A DNA stretch of 64,000 bases from contig OZ024806.1 of NCBI GenBank assembly GCA_964017045.1, positions 10,002,488 to 10,066,487 of the forward strand. The letters run 5' to 3'. The notes below the pieces were generated by a model, which ran no database searches, was not told the DNA's origin, and saw nothing but the letters and a program-made list of their open reading frames with translations. The stretch comes from Omphiscola glabra. Taxonomy: Eukaryota; Mollusca; Gastropoda; Lymnaeidae. Shown piece by piece: positions 30,336-43,456 of this stretch. The position numbers were made by a program, and so were the translations under genes. How positions within the stretch are numbered: position 1 is the stretch's first letter; the number at the start of each line of letters is the position of its first letter.

Positions 30336-33300
30336 TGCACTATACTATTCTAGACTAGACGCCGGAGAATATTCTGGGTCTAGACTAGGTTCATTGAACC
30401 GTATCACAGTGTAACAAATGTAAGCACAGCTACCCCCTTCAAATTTCATTTCTCATGCTCCAAGTATGTTTTTCTTTTGTACAAATGATGTTCAGGTTAT
30501 CAGGTCTTCTAAATATGTATTCAGAATTATTTTATATTTTTATTGCGGGAAAAGCAAAGCTCAAATATTTAAATATTTACCTAGTAGTGTTGGACCTATT
30601 TATATATTTTTTTTTATTGATATTTTTTTTTTTTTCAATTTAAGGGCAAAACATTTTTGTTTTTCTTATATATTGATGGTTTATGTTCAGGCTCATGATA
30701 CATTCCTAGCATGACCCCCCCCCCCCCCCCCAACCCACTTTGATTAAATTTTTTTAGTCTTGTAACAACAACAATGCTATGTTTGTGTGTCAAATGTTTT
30801 GTACATACAGTTCATTAAGATGAGTTGTTGTTCATTGTTCAATCTGTAAATAGAATGCATCGTTTTAATAACAAGTTGAGCTTATTTCAAAAACTTTTCA
30901 ACTACGAGACGGACACAACCGCAACCATGGTTAAAATGGAGATTGTAATTTTGTTAATTCTTAGGAAAAGAATCGAGGTCACAATGTTGTGTCCAACCTT
31001 TTTGTTTATGATCCGAGTGCTTGTCTGGAGACTTACATGAGTATTTAGCCCATCTCATTATATATATACATATTTAAAATAATAACTGTTTACACGAATC
31101 GTCTTATTTTTTATTTTTTTTACTTTTGATCCAATCTTTTAAAACTTACACAGCAGAATTAAAAACTTTCATTTGATTTATCACTGTTGAACAATGATTG
31201 CCCACTGTGACGTTTGTAATGAACTTACTTGTTTATGTGTACTAAATAACTATTGTAGTATCGATACATTTCAATAAAGAAAATGTGGAACTCAAAAGAA
31301 GGAGATGTTATCACTGAACAAGTAAAGAAATGGGACTATGTTGTATGTCCCGATTCTGTTCATGTTCAGTGCTAAGATATGTGGTTAGCTAAGAAAATTT
31401 AAGCCCTGTAATATTAAAAAATAATTTTGCACCAAAACAAAATTAGAAAATCAATAAAGAAAATGGTACTGTGGAGATAAAAAAAAAAATTTTTTTAGAT
31501 CAATATTATGTATCATTGAGTTCTTAAATAAACAAGATTTATAGAATAGATCCTGATGTTGAATAACCATAATACATGATCAATGTGGGTTCATCTGTAA
31601 ATGAAATTAGCGATGAACACTATGATGATTTTATCAGTTGAAATTTGGTTTGTTTTTAATCTGCATTGGTTGTCACTGCGATTTTCTTGCCACAGTAGCT
31701 TCAAAGGAATCATTTTTTTTTTTTTGATTAATTTTTTCTTACCTTGATGTAAAAAATCTTCAGATGTTTTAATGCTGTATAAATTTCTGAAGACTGCCGG
31801 AGATTTTCTTAATGTTTACAATAGCGAAAATTCTGCTTTTTTATTAAAAAATAAATAATAAGCTTCAGGATTATTGGTGCTTCATTTTAAATCTGTGCAG
31901 AACCTGTACTCTTTTTTTTTTTTTTCTTGAAATAAAATTTGTATGACAACGACTATGAAAGAGGCCATGAATGTTCCCCCCCCCCCGTCTCGTGTCATCA
32001 TGTAGCTAAAGTTCTCTGCCAGTCTCTTGCATTCAGTTTTACTTTTATTTCATGTAAATAGTGCTGGCCAGATGCTCTGCCTTGTCAACCCAAGCATGTT
32101 CAAGTTTTTTTGTGTGTGTATCTAATCATGGTAGTACTTTGCCCCCAAACCTTCATATCTATTTGGAGTACTTCAGTGTGCCAACATTTTGAGAATCTCT
32201 TACCAGACCTCGGGTCAACTCTCACTGAGTCAAGTTGACAGGGGTCAGCATTAATCACGTGAGTCGGTGTCATAAAATCTGCCCTGGAGTCAGAGTCTTA
32301 AAGAATTAGTCTAATTTCTGGGAAAGTTTTTTAAATTTGTGACGTCCTTTGCCAACTTCATTCTCCCACGAGTATGACCATAATCTGCGGGTTTGAAATC
32401 ATTTGAGAAAATGTTTGCCCAGTTACAAGCAACTCTGCAGTCCTGGTTGAAATAGTTTAAGCAATCTTGTTTCCTTCAGTGTTGTCCGATTACAAACAGC
32501 TGCACCCTCCTGGTTGAAAAATAGAGTTCTAGCAACCTGCTTTTCTTCCAACATTATATTTTTTTAAACTTGTGCATTTAAATAGAGATGTAGACTTACA
32601 AGGTACCAGCTGTGCATCTGTAACTTAAGGAAAAAAAGACACTTCGAAGTTAGACATGTATCCAACCATTATTTCAGCTTCAGTGTTTACATTTTATTTA
32701 CTCAAAAAATTGCTCAGATTTACTTTTTTTTGTCGTTACATATTCATTTACACTGTTCATAAATCTCAATGATAACATTTAAGATGTATGTTTGCCGTTA
32801 AATTCATTTGTTAGCTAAATTTGTGTAAACTTTTGTTTTTTTTGAGTTGCTGCCTCTTTGCCATTTTTTTTTTTTTTAAAAGCCATGAAATGCAACACGA
32901 AACTTTAAAAATATTTTTTGTCTTTTTATTAAAGATGAGGTGGTTGAGATATTTGAGTGAATATATCTGGAGAACTGAAAATTGTCCAATCAGAGGAAGC
33001 TTGCCGGCTTTATGCATAGTTCTTCATAAAAAGTTTGATTTTCAACTGGTATGATGAAAAAAACAAAAAAAACATTTATGAATGTTTGCTTTAGCCACTG
33101 CAGTGTCATCCTGGTCTATGCTGGATTAAAAAAAATCAAATAAAATGAGCATTTAAACATTTGAAATTTAACTTTCAGAGTAAATTCTAAAAGAGCTGAA
33201 AGCGAATCCAGGTCATACGTTCATAATCTGTCTAGATATTCCACTGGCGTCCAGATGTTTAGTAATACTGCCAAAGCTAATGAAAGGTTCATTTCCTTTG

Positions 33301-35748
33301 CACGCTTAAATATTTATAAGATGTTCAGAGATAAGTTGTGTGACGGATTCATTCATTGGAAATAATTTTCAAGAGACCACCAATGTCTATGGTTTATCTA
33401 GTGAATTACTACAAAGACCTTGATTAACCAGGTTCATCTTACTACAACTAAAGATTTTTTATTTGTGGCATAACAAGTGAGGGAATTTCAAAATTGATTC
33501 ATTGATTTTTAGAAAAAAATGTATATTGATTTGTTTAAATGAATAAACAATGGAGCAAAATATCATAAAGTTTATTTTATTCATTTATCCTATATCCGAC
33601 ACAGTTGTATTTTTGTTTAGAATTTAAGAAATTTTTTTTTTTCATGTATTTACAACCAAAAAAAATTTTAAAACTATTCTTGCCCCTTTTTTTGTGACTC
33701 TGGTCAACACTTTGTCTATATTATGTTATACAACTACATTAAAAGTATTTTTATATTATACAATCAAACTAATTTTTTTTACGGGATGTAATCAACTCAA
33801 ATTTTACTTTAGATTTAACACGATAAGTATGTGTTTTTGTGGTTTTTTTTTGCTTTTTAAAAAAATTTGCTTTGTTTTTTTTGAACAAATTGTAATAATC
33901 AAAATATTGAAAATACCCATTCCATATTGGCACATGCTCATTAAGCCAAAAAATGTGCATATTTGCATTAGATGTAGGTCTAGATATTTTAATTATCTTT
34001 TTTCAGTTTGACAAATATTCTATTATACCATACCAAAGATTTTTTTTTTTAATAATGTTTTTTTTAAAGAGATTTTTTTTCTCCTATTTTTTAACCACAC
34101 ACACCTGCTTCAATTAACACAGCAAAAATCATTTTGCAGTGTTGATAATGTTGATGATTTTTGGATATGCCTCGCTTTTGTTTTGTGCCTAATACAGTTT
34201 AGTTTTTTTCAATTGTCAAAGAGAGGATATCTGCTCACCACACTTGAAGAAATCCCACCATTGGCTTCATGTGAAATAAACATCCTTGGAGGGAATTTTC
34301 AATATATCTTACGTCGGATAAACACCAGCGCCGACTCTAGACCTAAATTACATTTGAATATACGACAGTCGCATAAGATGTCATATTATGACAGTCACAT
34401 GCAATTGTCACATACAGAGGCATATCAGTGTCATTTCCAGACAGTTTCAACTGCAATAAACACATTTAGTCGTGTGATGGTGCTTTAAAATTCCAATCCT
34501 TATAAGAAAGAAAATAAATTAATTCTAATTTAGTTATTTTAGTTAAACTTTTTGTTGTTGTTGTTGATACTCAGACGTTGGCTACTGGGGAGATCTCATT
34601 GACTTGTGTAATTTTTTTATTTTTAACCAAACAGAAAATGTAACTTTGGTAAAGTGTTTGTTTTTTTTTTTTTTTTTTAATATTCCAATGTGAGATCTAT
34701 AGTGGTCTGCACATTTTTTAAAGCTGTTTAAAACGGTGACAGTTCCGCTCTACTACACAACAGAGCTTATTTCTAACAACACAGATTTTCATTGGAAATT
34801 CATTTCACCATTAGAAAAATCCTCTCCTTCACTGGCCGTAAAACTCTACACCAAAAAGATGGGGGAGCCTCTGTGGCATAACAGAGGGGGGGGGGGGGGA
34901 AGGGTGTTGGGCTTTGCGCGCACGTTTAAAAAAAGGGGGGGGGGGTATCCACCACTGGCTTAGGCTGCCTGGCTGTCATTCTTTTTTGTTTGTTTCAGGT
35001 TAAGTATTTTGCAGCACTCTCTAAATAAATTTAAAAAAAAAAAAAGTTTCATGAAAAGCTGAACTCAATAATCCAAACAATGAATAGCCACTTAAGCTAC
35101 AGCATTTATTTGTTACTAACACATATAAGCATAGATAGATGTATATAGGCTCTATATAGATGTATGACTACATTTCTCATTAATATTTTTCCCAATAGGA
35201 TGTTACACTGGGATACTTGACAGGATTTTTATTTATATCCCAATTGTTTGAAATGGCTACACCACTCTCTAATCATAAAATTTTGCCAGCTTAATCGCCT
35301 ACTATTTTGGGACCCAAAGTTGCATCTCCTCTCTGCTCTGTAAACTGTTCAAAATTAGAAGCTGATTAATCCTGACAGCTGCCCGCAACAATTATTTCGA
35401 TTACCCCTGAAATTAGTTGATATTCAAATCTCCCTGTCCACTTTGCGAAAGAGGCATAACATGAGTCTCCTTTTAACCAGCCGTCATTACCGGCGCATCC
35501 AAACAAAAATTTGCCAATCCAAACAAATTTGCCTATCAGTGTCCTGTGTTGTCTTGCAGAACAGCAGTATCTCTATCATAGTTTTGTGTTAGTTTTTAAA
35601 CATTAAAAAAAAAGAATGTGTATTTATTGTTGCTACCTTTGTTACTTACACAGTGTTAAAAATTTGGTTGTATTTTCTTTTGTGTGTGTTTCCCCTCTAT
35701 TTATTTGCATGTTTGTACATGGTGGTGTGTTCATGGGGGTCAGCGAGA

Positions 35749-35854
35749 GCTATAGAAATAAACAACAACAAAACGGCCCAAAGGAATTGTACATTTCTTT
35801 CTCTAGAAATAAACAACAACAAAACGGCCCAAAGGAATTGTACATTTCTTTCTC
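35749..35854. repeat. Near-perfect tandem duplication of about 52 bp
   Basis: The block agaaataaacaacaacaaaa followed by cggcccaaaggaattgtaca and tttctttctc occurs twice back to back with no internal difference, indicating a recent duplication. Confidence 0.95.
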
Positions 35855-36370
35855 GTTTAATAATTATTGTTATAATATTTTTAATTTTTTTTTTTTTTTT
35901 TGGTTTAAATTTTTGAATCTCTATATGCCACCATTTTGTCCCCGCCTCCTGCGAACACATCTTATTTGTTGTTATTAAAGAAAATGAATTTTTTTGTTCT
36001 TAACATTTTTAATGATCTCTGTGTTGCTCTGTTGTTGTACTATTGTCTTTGTTTGCTGTGGGTGTATTTAAATGAACCTGGGGTTGTTGTTGTTGTTGGT
36101 TTTTCTTTGTGGAGGTAGGGGGGTGGCTCTGCACCTGTTTTGGGGGGGGGGGGAACAATGTGTTGTGGTAGTGTTAAAACAGTGATTCTGACACCCCCCC
36201 CCATCCCCCTTAAGATATTTATTGGTAGCAGAAGTTAGCACAACTCTGTAAGGTAGATAACAAAAATAAAACGTGACGGCGTTATATGTAATTGAACTTG
36301 TCATCAAAACACGGTATACAAAAAAGCTAAACTTTATTTTTTTAATTTACTTTAAATAATTCAGCAATAA

Positions 36371-36995
36371 TTTGATTAACTCGATCCACTAACGATCCAC
36401 TAACGATCCACTAACGGGGGCTAACACAGCATTTTTAAAACGAAGTGGCTATTGGTAACCGGGTTCCAGAATTGAGGGTTGGGATTAAAAAACGATTTAA
36501 AATATTTTTGTTGGGTTTGTAAGACAAAATGATGATAAGACAAAATTTGATTAACTCGATCCACTAACGGGGGCTAACACAGCATTTTTAAAACGAAGTG
36601 GCTATTGGTAACCGGGTTCCAGAATTGAGGGTTGGGATTAAAAAACGATTTAAAATATTTTTGTTGGGTTTGTAAGACAAAATGATGATAAGACAAAATT
36701 TGATTAACTCGATCCACTAACGGGGGCTAACACAGCATTTTTAAAACAAAGTGGCTATTGGTAACCGGGTTCCAGAATTGAGGGTTGGGATTAAAAAACG
36801 ATTTAAAATATTTTTGTTGGGTTTGTAAGACAAAATGATGATAAGAAAAAATTTGATTAACTCGATCCACTAACGGGGGCTAACACAGCATTTTTAAAAT
36901 GAAGTGGCTATTGGTAACCGGGTTCCAGAATTGAGGGTTGGGATTAAAAAACGATTTAAAATATTTTTGTTGGATTTGTAAGACAAAATGATGTA
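36371..36995. repeat. 153-bp tandem repeat, four copies
   Basis: Units begin ttgattaactcgatccacta. The second, third and fourth start near 36547, 36700 and 36853. The first copy has an extra triplication of the short segment cgatccactaa. Copies differ by only a few bases. Confidence 0.95.
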
Positions 36996-38171
36996 TCAAA
37001 TGAAAGATAATTGAATGTACCATACGTTTGTAAACTTAATTCTTCATTTTAACTAAAATAAACTACTAATGGAGACTGTTGAGTCTATTAAAGCCAATTT
37101 CGGTGTTGTCCTGTCCTTACAGCTCATTGTTACAGAATTCCCTTACAGCTTGTTTCAATGTTGTCTTTACAACTCATAGTTCAACATCTCACACAAACAA
37201 ATAATGTTTTAAACATTAAAAGCTATTGAAAAGGGAATGGTGAATGTGGGGAGATTGGGGGGGGGGGGGTCTAAAAAATATAGTACACACAGAAGAAATT
37301 TCAGTCCAGGTTCGCTTTATTCACACAAAAAAACTTTAATATAAAAAATATAATTCACAAAATATGAAATTGCATTGAACAACAAATTTCTCCAAAACAA
37401 CTAGGAATCGGAAGGAGTGAAATATAGGCACACACATGTACATGACATGACCTTCCTACCTAGTGCCTTGGGACTATTTTAACAATTGAAAATATAGATT
37501 CTTAAAATTTACCCTGAAATAATTAGCAAGATATCTGCCTCCACAACCAGGAATAATTCACATGAAAATTAAATCTTATTATGGTGCTATAAGCTGCAAT
37601 GTTAAACGTTTATTAGATATTGACTGATAGGGCTTTTCTTGCCATTTTTAGTATTGTAGGAACAATAAACTCAATGATGATTTAATGGTGCCAAAAGCAC
37701 AATTTAAGAAACAAAATAAATTAAATACATTGTATTGAGATAAAAGTATTGACTTAAGTCGTTGTCTTTCACTGAATACGAATAGAGAAAGAAAGCATTA
37801 CATAAACAATATCCCAAAGCTGTGTAGAATGTCCTATCCCTGCGCTACAGACAACTTTTATCCCCTATTTTCATCTAAAAAATGACTGAGTCCAACTCTC
37901 ATTTAATAGAGCAGCCTTGCTTAATTAATTTTGCCTTACAAATCATGAGTACAACATAATTCAAATCAATAACCATGGTCCAATCAAAGTTATCACAGCC
38001 ATTTTTGCCATACAGAGTCAAAACATGTAGATACACAGTTAAGGGTATGTTCTTATTCATCTTTAATGTAAATGAAAGAAAAAGAGCAGAAAAGGTTTCA
38101 TCAGGCACAGCCCTATGGAAGCACAAAAGGTGCAGGGTACAAGCCGTAACAACATGAAAATAAGTTTTTAT

Positions 38172-38298
38172 CAGAGATTCCCAACCAGTATTTCATGATC
38201 ACAAAAGAGGATTGAGTTTGCAAAACCAATATTCTGCATAAAACAGTCTTCAGTTTTTAAAATTATGACAAAGTTCAAAAAAAGGTTGGGAACCTCTG
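38172..38298. mobile_element. Short hAT-type MITE, 127 bp
   Basis: The ends CAGAGATTCCCAACC and, on the other strand, CAGAGGTTCCCAACC form an inverted repeat with one mismatch. No target duplication was found, so it is old. Confidence 0.55.
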
Positions 38299-38618
38299 GT
38301 CATATATTATTTTAGAATATTTTAGGATTTGACAATAGTTTAGGATCCCCATTATAATCTTCTCCAAATGGATGTGTTCTTTAAAAAAAAAAAAAAAAAA
38401 AAGGATGTGTGGGTGGAGCATTCAAATGACCCTCCACAACCACCCCCCCCCCCCCACCTTTTCCCCAGTGAAACAGGATTAAAACTTGACAACATAACTA
38501 AATCTGTATTGACCGTCATTAGGACATATTTATGCAAACATGTGCAGCTGAGAATAAATTAGTAATTTTCAGCCCGTGACAAAAATCTGCATAAACTATA
38601 AACACTATCAGGTCTTTA

Positions 38619-38717
38619 CTTCACACTGACATGGCATGTCATAGAATCTTTACTTCACACTGACACGGTATGTCATAGAATCTTTACTTCACACTGACAT
38701 GGCATGTCATAGAATTA
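38619..38717. repeat. 34-bp repeat, three copies
   Basis: The unit cttcacactgacatggcatg followed by tcatagaatcttta lies at 38619, 38653 and 38687. Confidence 0.92.
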
Positions 38718-41700
38718 CAAGGAAATTATTTACATTTTTACAGAGTGGAATCTTATGTTATAAAGAGAATAACTGTTCATTGAAAAGTTGAGTTGTTTGT
38801 ATAAAAGCATGAGCAGAACGAGGTACTGTGACTTAAAGTTATACAATCCACAGCGGCGTCAAGGTCATAAAATATGTCAGATCTGGTATAAAATATTAAA
38901 AATTTTGATATCACTAGAAAGTGAAAACTTTGTTCAAGTCTTACATCCAGAGTCCGAGTCCACAAACAAAAAAAATTATTCTGATTGTGCAGCACTCATA
39001 AACAAACAATAATTATTAAAAAGAATTATCAAAATTACAAGAACCACATATGAATAAGTGGAAAGTGAAAATTTATTTTGTGGAGATTTGTTCCATTTTT
39101 ATATTAAGAACAAGTAGCACTGGTCCAATTTCATATATGAAAAGATTATCCCCTAGCATCTTATGTAAACACATTAAACACAAAGCAAATAATATCAAAA
39201 ATATTTCACAAACTTTTGTAATAGATGTACAGGAAGCTGTAGATGTATGTAAGAGCCATCATAAATATTTTAAATTTTTTTTATTATAAATCATTCAAAA
39301 AAATAAGGTTTCAGATTTCTCACTATGCTCTGCCATGTTTTACATGTTGTTCATCGCAACCCCATCCATTTGCTCTGCTAAAAGTTCTTTCTAAAACATA
39401 TATATATATCTTATACATTAAATTAAGAAACTGACCTCGGAGAAATAGCACAGCCAAAAAAAAAAAAAAAAGTTTCACATGGGTGTTTAAATTTGACAGA
39501 AACTGAACACAACAATACTTAAATTGAAGTCAAGAGGCTAGAAGCACATTTCAGGTTTAATATTAGAATTTTGAAATCTCAAATTCTATTTGCATACCGG
39601 TCAACCTATAAATGATTTTCAAACTTTTAAACAGTTGGAGAAGTGATCAAATACAAGCAGGCATGAGGACAATTTATTTCAGATTTGACATGAAATCAGA
39701 TTTGACATGAAATCAGATCGAAACATTGGTCTCTACTCAATCTTTAAAAAAAAATTATATATTTCTTCAGAATCTGTGACAACGTCAATGCTGCAGTCGT
39801 GAGTGTAAAATTTTAATTTGTTTAAGTACCCCTCAAAATATAGATACAATAATATTTAAAATCAAGATTATTTGAACTACTGTCATTTAAATATTTTGAT
39901 TTAAGCTTTCTATTTCTATTTTCATGGCTCTGTTTGCATCTAATTTACCCGTAATCTTAATTTTTCTCACATTAATTCTGATGACAAAAAAAGAAGTGGG
40001 TTTACGAATTACTTACCGAGTCAACGTCAAGACAGGTAAACATTGAATTACTGATAAATAAAAACCATCGAAGGGTTTCAAGCTAGGTCTTATTTTAAAA
40101 TATTCTTAAATCTATGATCACTGATATGTTTTTTAAATGTGATTAACTGTGAAATAAATAGCCAGATATTAGTGAAAATGGTTATTGCACGCTACTGGTC
40201 CCTCTGTCGCTCACCCTAACCCGAACCCTAAATCTATCATAAACAAAGGGAAGTGACTCCCAATAAGGGGACCACAACAGCACATTAGCCGTGAAAATCT
40301 TACGGCTACCGTATTTAAAATATGTATGCAACCCTAACCCGTCACTCAAAGTTGAAATGAAAATCAACAAATTTTTTTTATTAACTAATTTTTTTGGGGT
40401 GGGGTGGAGAGGGGGTGGGGAGGGGGGGTGCGATCAAACCCATAGGTTGACAGGTAGGCAATGACTTATTATAAAAATAATATAAAGATTGTTACCGGGT
40501 ATGCTTAAAATAAAAAATAGTATCACAAAATTAGCAATCAATTCAACCAGACAATGATTTCAGCAGTTTGTATTTTTTTTTAACGGCAAGGCACTACAGG
40601 ATTTTCTTAGCATAGGAATAAAAGATTTTAGGGAATAAAATATTTTTAAAAAAGAATGTTGTAACTTTAAACAGTTGAGATCAAAGAATGATGCATTACA
40701 AACAAAATATTGGATAAAAAGTTGTTGTTTTTTTTAAAAAAAGAGAATTGTAGAAAAAATTTCATAATGTGGAGACTGAAATTAAAAAAATGTTTTTAAA
40801 CAAAAATATTTGCATTTCCATACAAAATGAATGGTTAAAGAAGACAAAAGTTTCAACAAAATATTTTACATTGGTTGGTCTGCCAAGAATATCAAAAAGC
40901 TTTTCCAAGCTCTTTTAACATTGTATTATTATTTTTATACCATTTTAATCTAAGACGTCTGCAAGTTGGAGCAAAGAAAGAAGTCCTAGACTGGACTGCA
41001 ATGTAATTTTATATTCAATTGGTCAGAATGAAGAACTGTACAACTATGGGCCAATACTAATGCAAAGCTGCATCAAAGCGTTTATGTCAGAGTGATGTAA
41101 TGGAATAATTTGCCAACCAGTCCACCACTGGTCTCCACAGTTGGCTGGATATTAACTAAATAGTTAACATAATTGATACCAAAATTATCAGAATTTTTTT
41201 TAAAATGCCTAACAATCAAAGTGTATGTTGAACTCTTAAATTTTAGGTTACAAATAAAAAAATTTATAAGTATTCTATAGTTCAGAGGGTTCCAAATTTT
41301 TTGGATTGATTTGAATTTAGATGAAAGGTTTCTGATATCAGTTTAAATTACTTTAAGAAGATCGCAGTGTGCAGCAAAGTAATAGTGTTTTCATCAATGG
41401 GTGAAGCTGGGAAAACAATTTAGGATGTGATCATAGAGAAGTTTCTCCCTGTCAGATCTTAAAGTGACACAATCTGATTAGAGGCACAATTTTATGCTGT
41501 TTCATCATTTTAAAGTCAATAATTCTCTTGGACGGAAGCAAGGCCTAATTGGTTCAAATATTTACATGATTTTATATAGTTAAATGTTGTCAAACACTAA
41601 TTTTCCAAACAAATTCGCATCTACAGCTTTTGAAATAAAAGAAACATTCCAACTAATTACCCATAAAAGCATCAACTTTTTCTTTCACAAATAAGAAGAC

Positions 41701-43343
41701 TTTATAAGTTAGCAATATTTATCAAACAGTGTAGACTACAGAGGTCCCTAATGATTTACACACTACAAATAAAAAAGATTGTTAAATTTCAATAACTTTT
41801 TTGTTCAATAAATTTAGGCTTACTGATATATAATAGGTTGACAGCATGTAATAAAAAAACCCTTTCACTTAATTTGGGGTTGGCCTGAGTTGAGATCAAG
41901 TTATAGGCAATATATATATATATATATTATTATTATTATATGTGTATAATATTTTGACGTTTAAAGTTTGCATTATGCTTTCATAGAAAACAATGTGAGC
42001 AGCTGCACCAAGTTGACCATTCACAAAAGTGAACACAAACTTGAGGCTTGAAAGGCAGAGAAAAGTGAAAATCGTAATTTTACACACAAAAAAAAACAAC
42101 AAAACACATAAATTTTGTTAAAAGATAAATATGCAAAGCAAATCACAAATAAAAATATTTTGCAGCGAATATGCAATTTGATCAATGCAAAATGTGTTTG
42201 CTTAGACAATCATTAACATTATCAACAGTAATGAAACGGGCCATGGATGCCAGATAATTCATTAAGGCCACATTTAACATACCATGACAAGGCTGAGATA
42301 ACCGGGTGTAAACAGTTTAAGGCAAATGTTGGATAACAAAAAAAATACAACATGCAGTCAACACATTTTTCTGTTCAATTATGCATGTTCCTCTAGCTTC
42401 ATAATCAGCCTCCTTCTGAACTTGAAGGCAAGGTGAACTTGTTTCTTGCTTTCTATGAGCAAGAGTTCCTACAAAATTGTATTAGTTTTGCATACCACTC
42501 AAACAAAAAATAATTAAAAAATAGCATCCTAACACTTCTTGACTATTTCTCAACACTATGGAGGTGGCATACATCAAGACAATATTTTTCGTCAAATACT
42601 TTGTTCAACCAGCTCAATACCAAATATAAATCTGTCTTAATAAGCTACAGCCTGAAGTTGTAAATAATTAGCCTCTCTGTACTTCTATCAATTTTTTGGT
42701 TTTAGATATGTTCAAAGATTACAGATTATTTAGGAAAATTTCATTTTACGGAAAGATGTACCAATTCATTTTCGGGCCATTATTTCTTGACATGCAACTA
42801 CAACAAAAAATGAACATGGAAAAAAAAAATTTGAAATTAAACCATCCACTGGTTCAATGACTTAAATCAATGCTGATGACTTTAGCTTAATTATTTAGTT
42901 GAACATTAAATTAGCAAGATAAAATAATGCTTTACGGCATCATCAGTATTTATGTAGCACCGAGAAATAAATGGAATGAAACATTTGACTGACCATTGGC
43001 GGGAATGCCACTGTTGGATGGCCTGAGTCCTTGAGTTTAGCGTACATTTAAAATTTCAGCTTGTACGAAATAAAATTGGGTCATACAAGCTCGTCTGTGA
43101 AATAAACGTAAAGTTGGGCATCTTTACTTAGGGCATCAAGTTAACTCCCCAGTTAATGACAAGCCTGTTAAACCAGATACTTGTTAAAAATATTGTTTGA
43201 AATATTAAAAAAGCCTGAATATTTTTTTTAAATTTTCTATTAATTTTTTTTCTTTAAAAAACAAAGAGCAAAAACGTATGATAAAACATTTGATTGTCAT
43301 ACACACTGGGAATTAATTTGCCCACATATGTGACAAATCTTGT

Positions 43344-43456
43344 TTAAGGTGGAATAGGTCCATCATCAGGAATAGACATGTCCACATTGGTGCCTTTCAT
43401 AAGGAAGGGATTCTTGGCATCGAGCAGGTCTGTGTGCATTTGTTCAAGGGGTAGAT
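43344..43456 (-). CDS. PLA2G7-like: Acetylhydrolase last exon
   Basis: It encodes DLPLEQMHTDLLDAKNPF and ends SIPDDGPIPP, then TAA at 43346-43344. The tail is short and not strongly conserved in the family. Acceptor tttgcag. Confidence 0.88.

Larger units (their letters stand above)
29500..36360. other. Convergent intergenic/3' UTR zone
   Basis: Downstream of the adaptor gene. A+T-rich with T runs, G runs (34889-34902, 34936-34946) and a dispersed repeat at 30.2 kb. No supported coding frame; candidate frames of 60-120 codons have A+T-driven composition and no recognisable domain. Part of it (to about 31.3 kb) may be adaptor 3' UTR. Confidence 0.45.
36996..43343. other. Probable long 3' UTR or downstream flank of the acetylhydrolase gene
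   Basis: About 6 kb of A+T-rich DNA with few repeats and no supported frame. A minus-strand AATAAAG (TTTATT on plus, 37318) is one of several candidate poly(A) signals. The scarcity of tandem arrays here contrasts with the rest of the window and fits transcribed UTR, but that is inference. Confidence 0.35.

Noticed and set aside
34183..34488. 101-codon plus-strand frame in the 3' flank zone
   Set aside because: A+T-driven composition, no domain, no flanking GC contrast as seen for the supported genes.
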